A stretch of DNA of 64,000 bases, taken from the NCBI RefSeq assembly GCF_001904615.1, contig NZ_MRBY01000005.1, positions 1 to 64,000 of the forward strand. The letters run 5' to 3'. The notes beneath the pieces are model-generated. The model ran no database searches, was not told where the DNA came from, and saw only the letters and a list, made by a program, of their open reading frames with translations. Source of the DNA: [Limnothrix rosea] IAM M-220 (GTDB taxonomy: Bacteria; Cyanobacteriota; Cyanobacteriia; Cyanobacteriales; MRBY01). Each line of letters begins with the position of its first letter. The stretch's first letter is position 1. A program made the position numbers and the translations under genes. Positions 25,301 through 35,159 of this stretch are shown piece by piece.

Positions 25301-26980
25301 TTAGCGACGATATTGGTAGACAATTTGCAGGAAAATAATAATTAAATAGAGCGGTAATAACCAATTACCAAAGGCGACATAGGGATTTTTTGTTTGTTTT
25401 AAGTAAATGTCTGTGGCGTAAGTAACGGTGTCGTTTAGTTGGGATTTCCAAATTGTTTCGCCATTGGGTTTAATTACGCCAGAAATACCTGTATTGCTGG
25501 CTCGAACTGTCCATCGATCATTGGCGATCGCCTGCATGATATCGAGGGCATGGTGTTGGGCGGGCATCGTCGGGCTGTAATGGGCATCATTGGAGGAGAC
25601 GATAATATATTCACCGCCTGCGGCTGTTTGGCGACGGAAATGTTCGGGGTAGGCGGACTCGTAACAAATGGCGGCGATCGCCTGACCGATAGGTGTAAAG
25701 AGAGTTGGTGGATTTTGTCCCCGTACTAGATGGGCATCGAGGGGCGATAAACGATCAATAAATTTGCCAAGAATCGACTCAAAGGGAATGTACTCACCCA
25801 GCGGTACAAGCTGCTGTTTGTTGTAGCGACTAATCACCTCGGTTTGGGCACTAATGGTAAATAAACTATTGGTAAAATTTTTGCCTTCTGCACCAAATGC
25901 CCCAAGAATTATAGGCACTCTCTCCCACCTCATGGCGCGGGAAAATTCTGTGCCCCCTAAAACCTGCTCGATGCTAAAGGGTAATGCTGTTTCTGGTGTA
26001 ATGATTAGATCGACATTCTGTTTCGCTAGCTCACGATAGCCCTTGGTATAGTTGGCGATCGCCCGTGAAGTGCCGTCTTCGTAGAGCTTAATTTCGTTGG
26101 GAATATTACCTTGAATAATCCCGATTTTGGCAGAGCGATTGGTGACCAGTTCTGCATTACTAAAAAGATACCAGCCCCATACATGACTACTGGCTAAAAG
26201 TATTAAGCTAAAACCAATTAATGATGAAGTAATAAAAAATTTTCTTTTCTGTTGTAAAAAACTAAATATACTTTCTGCGAATAAAGCATTTGTGGCAACA
26301 ATAATGGTCGTAACAGTTGTAAATCCTGAGAAACGAGTTAACTGCAATAAAAATAGATTATGGGGACTTTGGCTAAAGGCAAGAAAATGCCAAAACAAAT
26401 CACTTTGACTGAGAAAATATTCTGCAATACACCACAGCGCTGTGCCAAATAAAACTCGATTACAACGCCCAGCAAGACCCAGAGGTTTAACCGTAGCAAG
26501 GTCTTGGAAAATCAGCATTCCCACCGCCCAGAAAAACGGAATACAAATGCCCCAAAAAGTAATAATGAGCCAACAAATTGCCGCAATACACAGGCTCCAA
26601 AACCATGGCACACCCATCCAAGTCATGGGATGAATACCCGTAATCCAAAACAGCGTTAAACCCTGATAACCCAGACCCCAAGCTACGGCACAGGTGAGTT
26701 TTAGTTTGTGGCGATCGCCAAACGATTTGATTTTTTTCCAAAGGGTTAATTTCCTGTGGGGTTCATAATCCCTCGAAACCCCTTCCGCCTCCGGCACTTT
26801 CCCCAAGGAAGAATATGAGGTAAATACGATTTTTTCTTGGGAGCTACGATGATTGGGCGTAATGATAATTAGCCATAGCGGAATAACGGCCACCCATGCC
26901 AGATACCATGCCTCCAAGGGGGCAGAGGTGAGACCCATCCCAATACCGCTCCCAAAGGCAAAGAGAATTTTACGCATCAT
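25301..26980 (-). CDS. lnt: Apolipoprotein N-acyltransferase Lnt
   Basis: About 559 residues. It adds the third acyl chain to lipoproteins in the plasma membrane. Several N-terminal membrane helices precede a nitrilase-type domain. The catalytic set is visible as Glu in ITPETALPF, Lys in [13 protein letters not shown] and Cys in [11 protein letters not shown]. The stretch after residue 35 contains an unusually polar loop ([15 protein letters not shown]...). The start is one of two adjacent ATGs (26980 or 26977) that overlap the panB stop (ATGATGCGTAA); the longer open frame upstream lies inside panB. Confidence 0.93.
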   Translation of the reverse strand: MMRKILFAFGSGIGMGLTSAPLEAWYLAWVAVIPLWLIIITPNHRSSQEKIVFTSYSSLGKVPEAEGVSRDYEPHRKLTLWKKIKSFGDRHKLKLTCAVAWGLGYQGLTLFWITGIHPMTWMGVPWFWSLCIAAICWLIITFWGICIPFFWAVGMLIFQDLATVKPLGLAGRCNRVLFGTALWCIAEYFLSQSDLFWHFLAFSQSPHNLFLLQLTRFSGFTTVTTIIVATNALFAESIFSFLQQKRKFFITSSLIGFSLILLASSHVWGWYLFSNAELVTNRSAKIGIIQGNIPNEIKLYEDGTSRAIANYTKGYRELAKQNVDLIITPETALPFSIEQVLGGTEFSRAMRWERVPIILGAFGAEGKNFTNSLFTISAQTEVISRYNKQQLVPLGEYIPFESILGKFIDRLSPLDAHLVRGQNPPTLFTPIGQAIAAICYESAYPEHFRRQTAAGGEYIIVSSNDAHYSPTMPAQHHALDIMQAIANDRWTVRASNTGISGVIKPNGETIWKSQLNDTVTYATDIYLKQTKNPYVAFGNWLLPLYLIIIFLQIVYQYRR

Positions 26981-27755
26981 TCGCTGGAAATTCACCCTGT
27001 CGTACGTCATCACTGTAGGTTTTGATGGCATCGGTAATCAGCTCTGCAAGGTTGAGATATTGCTTTGCAAAAGGCGGTGATTTTGGCGATAAACCCAACA
27101 GATCAGCCGTCACTAAAACCTGTCCGTCACAAACTGCACCCGCGCCGATACCAATGGTGGGAATTGATAATTTCTGGGTAATTGTCTGCGCTAAGCTCGT
27201 CGGAATATGCTCCAACACCACGGCAAAAGCCCCCGCCTGCTCTAGGGCGATCGCCTCATTCATGACCCGTTCCGCGTCCGTCGCATTTTTACCCTGTTGC
27301 CGATAACCGAGGGTATGCACCGATTGGGGCGTTAAACCCACATGACCCATGACTGGCACACCGAGCATTGTGAGACGGTCTACCGTTTCGGCGATCGCCG
27401 GATGTCCCCCTTCGAGTTTGATCGCTTGGGCAGAGGTTTCCTTTAAAATACGGCCAGCAGTGTGAATCGCTTGGGAAATACTTTCCTGGTAGGTCAAAAA
27501 CGGCAAATCACTCACAACTAGGGCATTATGAACACCGCGACACACCGCTTGGGTATGATGAATCATGGCATCAAGGCTAATGGGCAAGGTATTTTCATAG
27601 CCCAACGCAACCATCGCTAAAGAATCACCCACCAAGATGACATCCACCCCCGCTAAATCCACAAGACGGGCGATCGCATAATCCCATGCCGTTAACGTCA
27701 CAATCGGACGCGCTTCCTGTTTATATCGTTTTAAAGTTCTCGGTGTGACCCGCAT
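26970..27755 (-). CDS. panB: 3-methyl-2-oxobutanoate hydroxymethyltransferase PanB
   Basis: First committed enzyme of pantothenate synthesis: it transfers a hydroxymethyl group from 5,10-methylene-THF to ketoisovalerate. A 261-residue TIM barrel of usual length. The metal-binding aspartate is in [13 protein letters not shown], the family block is [15 protein letters not shown], and [15 protein letters not shown] follows near residue 195. A strong AGGGGAT binding site overlaps the stop of the upstream propeller gene, and its own stop overlaps the lnt start. The three genes should be one transcript. Confidence 0.96.
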   Translation of the reverse strand: MRVTPRTLKRYKQEARPIVTLTAWDYAIARLVDLAGVDVILVGDSLAMVALGYENTLPISLDAMIHHTQAVCRGVHNALVVSDLPFLTYQESISQAIHTAGRILKETSAQAIKLEGGHPAIAETVDRLTMLGVPVMGHVGLTPQSVHTLGYRQQGKNATDAERVMNEAIALEQAGAFAVVLEHIPTSLAQTITQKLSIPTIGIGAGAVCDGQVLVTADLLGLSPKSPPFAKQYLNLAELITDAIKTYSDDVRQGEFPANDA

Positions 27756-27764
27756 GGATATCCC

Positions 27765-28802
27765 CTAAGGCTGAACAAAACCATAGTGGGGACGAGTTAA
27801 ACCCGTTGTCAAACTAACCCAAGCTAAACCTTGGTACGTACCAACCCATAATTTATTCCCCACATCCGGCGCAACAGTCAAAACCTGTCGAGACGGCAAC
27901 TGACCCACCTCACCCAAAACAAAACCACTATCAGCCTTCAAGCGCACAACACCTTCATCCGTGCCCGCCCAAACCGTATTATCAGACCCGAAGCGCACAC
28001 TCGTCACACTCTTACCACGCATCGATGTCACATTGCGCAAGATCTCCCCCGTCACCGGATCAATCACCAATAGCCCATCTAACGTGCCAGCCCACAACAA
28101 ACCATCCGGAGCCGTTGTCAAACTATTCACCACACCGCCAGTAATATTGCGCACAGACTGCATCGGGAAAGCACTAGCCGTATTGATTTGCACCAAGCCC
28201 AACAGCGTACCAACCCAGAGATTACCACCCTGGTCGAGGGTCATGGCGTTCGGGCGTAAACCCGGTAATTGTTTAAGGGTCGTCATCACCAAACCCTGAT
28301 CTGGACTAACCAGTACCAAACCCTGATCTGTCCCCACCCAGAGATAGCCCCGCTGATCAACCAAAAGCGAAACGATGCGATTAGAAGGCAATAAAATATT
28401 GTGTTCCGTGACTTCATTACTGCGGGAATCAACGCGCAACAATCCTTGAGTTGTCCCGACCCAAATTCTGCCGACACGATCCATCGCAAGGGCTTCAACG
28501 TTGTAGTTGGTAAGATCAATACGATTTAAAATTGCGCCTGTATTCGGATCAATGCGCGTTAAACCTTGCCATGAGCCGACCCACAAATCACCATTCCAAT
28601 TTTCTAGGAGCGAAGTCACCCGGAGATTTTCGTTACGGAGGTCAAATTCTGGCTCAATACTCGCGGGCGGTGGGGGAGCTGTTTCATAGATGGGCGAGAC
28701 AAACTCCGCAACTTCGGCGATCGCCTGAGGAGCGAGAAAAAAGCTAGAGCACAAGCTCACTCCAGCTAACAAAAAGGAGCAAGAAGAAGAAATACGTCCC
28801 AT
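27765..28802 (-). CDS. Secreted beta-propeller protein (reg_prop repeats)
   Basis: A 345-residue exported protein with a signal peptide ending near EVAE or AIAE (about residue 29). A Pro-rich segment (ETAPPPPASI) precedes six to seven repeats carrying LWVGTxxGL, for example GDLWVGSWQGLTRID and GYLWVGTDQGLVLVS. These are two-component-regulator propeller blades, normally the sensor part of hybrid kinases. Here the propeller stands alone with no kinase domain. It heads the panB-lnt operon; the link with these genes is not obvious. Confidence 0.82.
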   Translation of the reverse strand: MGRISSSCSFLLAGVSLCSSFFLAPQAIAEVAEFVSPIYETAPPPPASIEPEFDLRNENLRVTSLLENWNGDLWVGSWQGLTRIDPNTGAILNRIDLTNYNVEALAMDRVGRIWVGTTQGLLRVDSRSNEVTEHNILLPSNRIVSLLVDQRGYLWVGTDQGLVLVSPDQGLVMTTLKQLPGLRPNAMTLDQGGNLWVGTLLGLVQINTASAFPMQSVRNITGGVVNSLTTAPDGLLWAGTLDGLLVIDPVTGEILRNVTSMRGKSVTSVRFGSDNTVWAGTDEGVVRLKADSGFVLGEVGQLPSRQVLTVAPDVGNKLWVGTYQGLAWVSLTTGLTRPHYGFVQP

Positions 28803-29180
28803 AGGATTACGCTATTGTCGCCACGGAGATTCGCTGCCTATTGTATCGGATTTTTTCGGGCATTCCTGAAACGAAGATAATCCGCAATATCTACCCCAAT
28901 ATCGACAAACAAAAAAACTCAAAATAAGGTCATCCACAGACTCTTAACAAAATCATCAAAATAGGCTTTTGTAACCGCTCACTTCACTCGCTTTTTTCAT
29001 GACTCCACCCACACCTCCCACCTCAACAAGAAAACACTAAATACACAAAACCCTCCGCCTTGACTTGTCCCAAAGAAACATTAAGAAAACAAGAAAGTTG
29101 CTAAACTTGCTAGGATGAATAATTCCTTAAGTAACATTAAGGTTTGCTAAAAAATAGTACGGAGGTTAAATCATTGAATC
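28803..29180. other. Divergent promoter spacer
   Basis: A 378-base AT-rich spacer between the divergent propeller and NYN genes. It must hold both promoters. TTGCTA and TAGGAT motifs near 29098-29115 might belong to the plus-strand promoter, but spacing is not canonical. CGGAGG at 29160-29165 is a strong ribosome-binding sequence, though it lies 15 bases before the NYN start. No gene or repeat was found. Confidence 0.5.
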
Positions 29181-29723
29181 ATGAAATCCCTACCCGCCAG
29201 CGCTCTTGTCTTGGTCGACGGCTACAACGTCATCGGAGCTTGGCATGAACTAAAAGAAACCCGCGATCGCCACGGACTAGAAATGGCAAGAGATGAACTC
29301 ATCGAAGTTCTGGTCAACTACGCATCCCACAATACCTACAAGACAAAAATCGTTTTCGATGCCCAGTATCAGAAAACACCCAGCCACGAAGAAGACTATA
29401 CCCAGCTCCTATCCGTCTGCTACACCGCATTTTCCGAAACTGCCGACACATACATTGAACGAACCTGCGCCAATTTTCGCCGCACCTACACCATCCCCAA
29501 CCGCATCATTGTCGTCACCTCAGACCAAGCCCAACGCCACACAGTAGTCGGCTATGGTGCAGAGTGGATGTCCTCCCTAAAACTACAAACCGCTGTCCTC
29601 GCAGCCAATCGAAAATCCCGTTACCACCACAAAACTCGCCAGTCGAAACGGGGGCGACACCTCCTCAATAGCCTCGACCCCAAAACCCAGCAAATGCTTC
29701 GACAACTCCGTCACGGACTTTAG
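29181..29723 (+). CDS. NYN domain (YacP/Rae1-like) ribonuclease
   Basis: A 180-residue PIN-like NYN domain protein. The first acidic motif is VLVDGYNVIG near residue 11. Conserved acidic residues follow in IVFDAQYQ, ETADTYIERT and VVTSDQAQRH, which fit the metal-binding quartet of the fold. The basic C-terminal tail (KSRYHHKTRQSKRGRHLL) suggests RNA or ribosome contact. Bacillus Rae1 cleaves mRNA on the ribosome; a similar role here is inference. Confidence 0.87.
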   Translation: MKSLPASALVLVDGYNVIGAWHELKETRDRHGLEMARDELIEVLVNYASHNTYKTKIVFDAQYQKTPSHEEDYTQLLSVCYTAFSETADTYIERTCANFRRTYTIPNRIIVVTSDQAQRHTVVGYGAEWMSSLKLQTAVLAANRKSRYHHKTRQSKRGRHLLNSLDPKTQQMLRQLRHGL

Positions 29724-29821
29724 CGCTCCAGGTTTCTTGATTTATCAAGATTGAGACAAGAACAAACCATAGGCAATCAAACGCAGACGGTATCAAACCA
29801 CGAGTGCACAAGGTTGATAAC

Positions 29822-30016
29822 GTGAATCTTGCTTCAGCATGCTCGGAAGTACGACGCGGTGAATGGGAGAGCGAGAGATCGGGAGATATTTCTATGCAAA
29901 CAATCCTACTAGCTTTCAAAAAATGCAAATTTTCGTTGCTTCCCCGTGTCTTTACCTCTCCGTGTCTCTTTTTCTCTAGAGAATTTTGGCTACATGCTTA
30001 TCCATAACTGACGTTA
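29822..30016 (+). mobile_element. MITE-like element, copy B (diverged)
   Basis: About 195 bp that aligns with copies A and C along its length: CTCGGAAGTACGACGCGGTG near 29842, GGGAGAGCGAGAGATC near 29865, TCAAAAAATGCAAA near 29915, CCCCGTGTCTTTACCTCTCC near 29942 and AACTGACGTTA at 30006-30016. The ends have lost much of the inverted repeat. It is the most diverged copy and sits between the NYN gene and pilD. Confidence 0.6.
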
Positions 30017-30096
30017 CAGATAGATGAATTTTGATTTAGTTTGGTAGGTGCATTAATGATGGTTAATGTGCCTATTTTTTTGTTTTTTGTGGGGCT

Positions 30097-30912
30097 ATGG
30101 ATATTCTTTTTTGGGCGATCGCCGCGAGTTTTTTCTTTATTGTGGGATCTTGCTTTGGCAGTTTCCTGAATGTTGTGGTGTATCGATTGCCAGAAGGACT
30201 GTCTCTAATTTATCCGCCGTCCCGTTGTCCGAAATGTGGTCACGGTTTGGGGGCGCGGGAAAATATTCCGGTGTTTGGCTGGATAACGCTTTTGGGGAAA
30301 TGTCGTTGGTGTAAAACGTCCATTTCTGTGCGTTACCCCCTTGTTGAAGCTTTTGTGGGGCTATTATTTGTTGCGGTATTTTTTCGGTTTGGTTTGGGTC
30401 TGGAGGCGATCGCCGCCGCTGTTTTACTATTCTGGCTAACCTCCCTCGCCCTAATCGATTTTGATACTTTTACCCTGCCCAATAGTTTGACCCAATCGGG
30501 CTTGGTTTTAGGCTTGATTTTTCAGTTAGTACTGGGTTTTCAAGCGAATGGGTTGACGGGGGCGATTGCTTATTTTGTGGGTGGCATTGGCGCGATGGTT
30601 TTAGGGATTTGGTTACTCGATCTCGTGGGTTTCCTCGGCACTCTTGCCCTTAAACAACAGGCGATGGGCGGCGGCGATCCGAAATTACTCGCGATGATTG
30701 GCGCTTGGCTCGGTTGGCAAAATGTGGTGCTCACTATTTTTCTCGCTTGTGCCCTAGGGACAGCCATTATCGGGACAGCGATGCAGCTTGGTAAACATCA
30801 GAAAAAACAGCACCTACCCTTTGGTCCTTTTTTGGCGCTGGGGGCGATGGTGAGTTTATTTTTTGGCGATCGCCTGATCGAATTTTATTTAAATTCGTTT
30901 TTAGGTTTTTAG
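30097..30912 (+). CDS. pilD: Prepilin peptidase / N-methyltransferase PilD
   Basis: A 271-residue bifunctional membrane aspartyl protease that processes type IV pilins and methylates their N-terminal residue. The N-terminal domain has FGSFLNVVVYRLPEG and the zinc-binding CPKC and CRWC pairs near residues 47 and 72. The catalytic aspartates lie in LIDFDTFTLPN and GGGDPKL, the GxGD motif. About eight membrane helices. It fits functionally with the pil chemotaxis operon 3 kb downstream. Confidence 0.94.
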   Translation: MDILFWAIAASFFFIVGSCFGSFLNVVVYRLPEGLSLIYPPSRCPKCGHGLGARENIPVFGWITLLGKCRWCKTSISVRYPLVEAFVGLLFVAVFFRFGLGLEAIAAAVLLFWLTSLALIDFDTFTLPNSLTQSGLVLGLIFQLVLGFQANGLTGAIAYFVGGIGAMVLGIWLLDLVGFLGTLALKQQAMGGGDPKLLAMIGAWLGWQNVVLTIFLACALGTAIIGTAMQLGKHQKKQHLPFGPFLALGAMVSLFFGDRLIEFYLNSFLGF

Positions 30913-30940
30913 TGAGCCCTTTCTGTATGATGGTTTGTGA

Positions 30941-32623
30941 TTGAGAAAATCTTTATTTGCGTCTTTGAAACCCCCTCGCTGGCAACGTAAAAAAATCAAT
31001 TTATGGCAGCGGCAATTAGAGATTTTTGCCGTCGCTTCCCAGTTTTTTGCCCGCCTTGGGAAAGATCGGTTTTTTGGTGGCGATATATCCCGGACTCGTC
31101 GGCGACAGGCACGGTGGCTCGTGAACCGTCTCCTCGATTTGGGGCCAACTTTTATTAAAATCGGTCAGGCCATGTCCACCCGCCCTGATCTGTTTCCCGT
31201 TGAATATATCGAAGAGCTAAGTCAGCTTCAAGATCGTGTACCGCCGTTCCATAGCGCCGAGGCGATCGCCGTAGTCGAGCAAGAATTTGATAAATCCCTC
31301 TACGCCGTTTTTAAAGAATTTGAGTCGGAACCCCTCGCCTCTGCCAGCCTTGGTCAAGTCCACAAAGCCATTCTCTACACAGGTGAAGAAGTTGCCGTAA
31401 AGGTGCAGCGCCCCGGTCTGGAAAATTTATTTCGCGTTGATATCCAAGTCATTGAAAGACTATTGGCGATCGCCGGACGCTTTGCCAAAGACCTGAATAA
31501 ATATAATCTCACCCAAATTTGCCGCGAATTTTTTGATCTGCTGTACCAAGAAATTGATTACATCCACGAAGGCAAAAACGGCGACCATTTCCGCAGTAAC
31601 TTCGCCAGCCAAAACCATATCCTCGTCCCAAAAGTTTACTGGCAATACACCACCCGCCGCGTTTTAACCCTCGAATACTTACCCGGCATTAAAATCGATG
31701 ACCGCGCTGCCCTCGAAGCCGTCAACATTGAACCCGATAACGTTATTAGCCTCGGCATTTCCGCTTATCTAAAGCAACTGCTCCAAGACGGTTTTTTCCA
31801 GTCCGACCCCCACCCCGGCAATATGGCCGTCGATGAAAATGGCAAACTGATTTTTTACGACTTTGGCACCATGACCGAAGTCAAATCCATGGAAAAGACG
31901 CAGATGATGCGCACCTTTTTCGCCATCCTCCGCAAGGATACCGACGAAGTGGTAGATACGCTCGTCTATATGGGTCTGATCGAGCCGATGGCAGACATGA
32001 CCCCCATTAAACGGATGGTTGCGTTTCTCTTAGATAAATTCCGCGATCGCCCCGTGGACTTAAAAGAATTTGAGGCCATTAGCGGCGAAGTGTATTTAAT
32101 GTTTGAGCAGCAACCCTTCCGTCTGCCGCCCCAGATGACCTTTATTATCAAGGCGATCACAACCCTCGACGGCATTGCCCGGGCCCTAGATCCCCAGTAC
32201 AACCTCCTCGCCGCCGCCCAGCCTTTCGTGCGCAGTATGGCTGTCAGCAAAGAAGACAATGAAAGTCGCATCACCTCCCTAGCCAAACAAGCCAAAGAAT
32301 TCGTCCTGTACCAAATCCAAAAGCCGACCCGCACCGAGATGGCCATTAAGCGCCTCGAATCGCGTATTGAGCTGGGTGAGCTACAGTTTCGCGTTAAATC
32401 CCTAGAGAGCGATCGCCAACTGCGTCGTATTTATCTCGCCGTTAAAACGATTATGTACGGGACGCTTTGCGGTTTTGCAACCATTGTCGGAGTTTTGCTA
32501 CTGCCCTACCCCAATTACGCCATTGTTGTCTTTGGCGGCGCACTATTCCTCGCCTTTGTCACTGGGCGATCGCTGATTAAACTCATGATCCAAGAACGCC
32601 TTGATCGCCTAGTCCGTAAATAG
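30941..32623 (+). CDS. ABC1/UbiB-family atypical kinase
   Basis: A 560-residue protein kinase-like ATPase of the AarF/UbiB/ADCK family. The family hallmark KIGQ is in TFIKIGQAMSTRPDLF near residue 72, and the VAVKVQRPGL lysine strand is near 148. The DPHPGN catalytic loop and the metal-binding YDFGTM follow near residues 288 and 307. Two membrane helices close the C-terminus, before a basic tail. Relatives support quinone synthesis or lipid homeostasis at chloroplast and thylakoid membranes. The start is TTG; no better ATG is available in frame. It is 28 bases after pilD, possibly cotranscribed. Confidence 0.9.
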   Translation: MRKSLFASLKPPRWQRKKINLWQRQLEIFAVASQFFARLGKDRFFGGDISRTRRRQARWLVNRLLDLGPTFIKIGQAMSTRPDLFPVEYIEELSQLQDRVPPFHSAEAIAVVEQEFDKSLYAVFKEFESEPLASASLGQVHKAILYTGEEVAVKVQRPGLENLFRVDIQVIERLLAIAGRFAKDLNKYNLTQICREFFDLLYQEIDYIHEGKNGDHFRSNFASQNHILVPKVYWQYTTRRVLTLEYLPGIKIDDRAALEAVNIEPDNVISLGISAYLKQLLQDGFFQSDPHPGNMAVDENGKLIFYDFGTMTEVKSMEKTQMMRTFFAILRKDTDEVVDTLVYMGLIEPMADMTPIKRMVAFLLDKFRDRPVDLKEFEAISGEVYLMFEQQPFRLPPQMTFIIKAITTLDGIARALDPQYNLLAAAQPFVRSMAVSKEDNESRITSLAKQAKEFVLYQIQKPTRTEMAIKRLESRIELGELQFRVKSLESDRQLRRIYLAVKTIMYGTLCGFATIVGVLLLPYPNYAIVVFGGALFLAFVTGRSLIKLMIQERLDRLVRK

Positions 32624-32668
32624 GGCGATCGCCATTGTGTGGGACAAAACATTTCACCTTGCCTCTAA

Positions 32669-32785
32669 TGTAACCAAAAGCCACAAACTAAAAAAGAAAA
32701 CAAGACCTATATCGACGATAGTAAAGCGACCCAAAGAATCATCAAACCCATCCTTGAAACCAGCAGCGATGCAGTCATGAGTCTC
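32669..32785 (+). pseudogene. Relic of a PatA/CheY-type receiver domain
   Basis: After a stop at 32666, the plus frame reads ...YIDDSKATQRIIKPILETSSD..., matching CIDDSKATQRIVKLTLEASG in PilG, 14 of 19 residues over the core. At the DNA level 43 of 54 bases match the pilG segment starting near 34745 by hand alignment. The similarity fades after about 32765, and the half inverted-repeat element follows. It is the buried start of a receiver domain from a duplicated or decayed pilG-like gene. Confidence 0.65.
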
Positions 32786-32848
32786 ACTCACTCTCCCCTT
32801 CGCCGCATCATCATTCCGAACCTTTCTTAAACCGAACTCAGGTTCAAA
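32780..32848 (-). mobile_element. MITE-like element, half copy D
   Basis: The minus strand reads ACCTGAGTTCGGTTTAAG, then a stretch ending AATGATGATGCGGCGAAGGG and AGAGTGAGTGAG. This matches the left 60-70 bases of copy A in inverted orientation. The right half is missing; the receiver-domain relic abuts it. Confidence 0.65.
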
Positions 32849-32901
32849 TACTAACTTCCATGCATCGATATCCCCATTAAAAATTGCTTGAGACGAAAAG
32901 A

Positions 32902-32943
32902 CTGTCAGAATAAAACTGTAAAAATAAAACTGTAAAAATAAAA
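32902..32943. repeat. Three 14-bp tandem repeats
   Basis: CTGTCAGAATAAAA followed by two identical units CTGTAAAAATAAAA. It looks like a small slippage array in AT-rich spacer DNA. Confidence 0.8.
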
Positions 32944-33986
32944 CCTTTAAGCATATTCCCAAAGTAAACCAGAGCAATACCCATTGATCCCCTGATACCC
33001 CAACTTAAATTAAGTCATATCTGAGAAAACCGCAAAAAAAAGATGGATTATGCAATTTTTTTCTAGATGTGATGTGCTTGCCCTAGATACTTTAATATTC
33101 TGATTGAATTACTCCTTGCAATCAGACGATTTAAAATCAAGTTAATGCACGTTTCTTAACAACTAGTAAATATGTTGATTTACCTACGCAATCCTCGTCA
33201 AAAAAAATAAAAAACACCCCGTGTCTTTACTGAATTCATTGCTGTTAAATGTCGAATGCATATTTTAGATGACAATTTAGTTAGATGATTTCTAATTTTG
33301 TAATATTGTTCATCAGGCGATCTCAGTAAACAATTAGAATCTCTAGGGAACAAGACAAAAGGCATGGGTGTTTCGTCAAACTTTAATCTGTGCTGAAGTT
33401 CCTAAAAGATATATGCCATGAATTATAAGTCTGTCGTCCTGAAACTTAATGCCGCGATGTAGCAAATACCGGCTAATCTTCTCCTAGACTTGATTTGAAG
33501 TAAATTAAAGCGCCTTCTCTATGTCGCTAAATGCGGTTTCTAGAAGCCTAGTCACACTGGATAATATTGATAGTTTAAACTGCTTTGATGTTAAAAATTC
33601 TTAACACTAGATTTAACCTAGTAGCCGAGGAATATTCTGCGGAAGCTATCTAAAAACTGTAAAAAAAGATACAAGGTAAAGTCGTGTTTGCCACATTCTT
33701 ATTTAATATTGTCACAGTCAAGCAAAATTTTATTTTCATTAATCTAAGTCGGCGATCGCCGAACTGTCTCCTCGCAAACTTAAATAGGTAGTTCTACTAT
33801 TTTAGTGTGGCTTTATAAAGATTATTTTGAGCTGAAAAATTCCCAATAAAATGACCGGATAACAAAAAAGAAGTATTGAATAAAGGAAACAATAACTGAA
33901 ATAGATAGATTTGCTTACTTCCTTTGCCTTGGAAAAATATTTGATCATTTCCTATCCATATCATCGCTAAACCTGAATGTAGTTTT

Positions 33987-35117
33987 ATGGAAGTGCAGGA
34001 TGCTGCGACAAGAAAAGTTGTGATTCCGGGTAAGGCTTTACAAAGTCTCATTATCAAAAAAGCCTCTGGAATTATTATTGTTTTCGATCCTTCAGATGAG
34101 TCTGTCTTTTGGCAACTGCATCTGGGCGGCGGAAAACTCCATTACGCCACTAGTGGTGTGGGGAAAAGAGAGCGCCTAGCCTATTTGCTGAAGCAGCTGT
34201 TTCCGAAGACCCAATTTCCCTTACCAGATCCATTGACTGACGATTATGGTTACATTTGCAAAATCTGGAAGATGGGGAAACTTTCCCTCAAGCAGGTGCG
34301 ACAGATACTGTTTTTTTTAACTCAAGAGGCCGTTGCTCAAGTGTTGGCGTTGCCTCGGGCAGCCGTGAAGTTCGAAAAGACTCCTATTGGCCTTGATCCC
34401 CTGCTCCTTTCCTTATCTCTGAAGCAAATGGTGCGGCCTCTACAATCTCAAATTCGAGATAACGTGCAGATGCGATCGCAGATTAGTTCGCCATTTCGGC
34501 GTTTGTATTTAGCGGATGTTGATCGGATGGTGAATCCATCTTGGTTAGAGGTTGGAGACTACAAATTTGTTGATGATATTGTCAAACTTTTACACAACAA
34601 ACTCACACTATACGAAATCAGTGCGGCAGCAGCACAAACGACAAATAAGCTAGGTGTTTTATTACGACCGTTGATTCAGACCGACGGCCTTAAGGTGTTG
34701 CCTTACAAGCAAACTGAAGTAGTGAATAAATCTTTAGTTGCTTGTATTGACGATAGTAAGGCAACCCAACGTATCGTCAAGCTCACCCTTGAAGCGAGTG
34801 GTTTGAAGGTTGTCGGGGTTATGGAGCCAGCCCAGGCTCTGAGTCTTTTTGCCCGGCAACGCCCTGAGGTGATTTTGATGGATATTAATATGCCGGAAAT
34901 TGACGGCTATGAGCTATGTCGGATGTTTAATCAGTCCAGTGTATTGAAAGGTATTCCAGTCATTATGCTGACTGGTCGGGATGGTTTGCTTGATCGCATT
35001 CGTGCCCGCATGGTTGGTGCTTCGGACTATATTGCGAAGCCCTTCGACCCCGAGGAGTTGATCCGGTTGGTGCATTCCTACCTGAGTTCAAGTCTTCCTG
35101 AGTCAAGCTTGTCTTGA
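33987..35117 (+). CDS. pilG: PatA-type response regulator PilG
   Basis: A 376-residue protein. The N-terminal DUF4388/PatA domain (about residues 1-130) and a linking helical region precede a C-terminal CheY-like receiver (about 250-370). The receiver has the acidic pair CIDDSK, the phosphoacceptor in VILMDINMPEIDG, the Thr in VIMLTGRDG, and the Lys in YIAKPFDP. It is first in the order pilG-pilH-pilI-pilJ-pilL, matching the Synechocystis Tax3/Pil system, which governs type IV pilus function. The start is the first in-frame ATG after a long AT-rich leader. Confidence 0.88.
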   Translation: MEVQDAATRKVVIPGKALQSLIIKKASGIIIVFDPSDESVFWQLHLGGGKLHYATSGVGKRERLAYLLKQLFPKTQFPLPDPLTDDYGYICKIWKMGKLSLKQVRQILFFLTQEAVAQVLALPRAAVKFEKTPIGLDPLLLSLSLKQMVRPLQSQIRDNVQMRSQISSPFRRLYLADVDRMVNPSWLEVGDYKFVDDIVKLLHNKLTLYEISAAAAQTTNKLGVLLRPLIQTDGLKVLPYKQTEVVNKSLVACIDDSKATQRIVKLTLEASGLKVVGVMEPAQALSLFARQRPEVILMDINMPEIDGYELCRMFNQSSVLKGIPVIMLTGRDGLLDRIRARMVGASDYIAKPFDPEELIRLVHSYLSSSLPESSLS

Positions 35118-35159
35118 TTGTTATTGACCCTTTAACCCTAGGAATTTAGGACAAAAATC

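Larger units (their letters stand above)
32624..33986. other. Long AT-rich leader of the pil chemotaxis operon
   Basis: A 1.36 kb stretch with no supportable gene and lower GC than its surroundings. It contains a receiver-domain relic at 32669-32785, half an inverted-repeat element, a 14-bp tandem array at 32902-32943, and then about 1 kb of unassigned AT-rich DNA. A long 5' untranslated leader or a small RNA for the pilG operon is possible, but no specific structure could be defined. Confidence 0.6.

Noticed and set aside
32654-32977. 107-codon minus-strand ORF
   Set aside because: It runs through the receiver relic, half repeat and tandem array, so it is an accident of AT-rich DNA.
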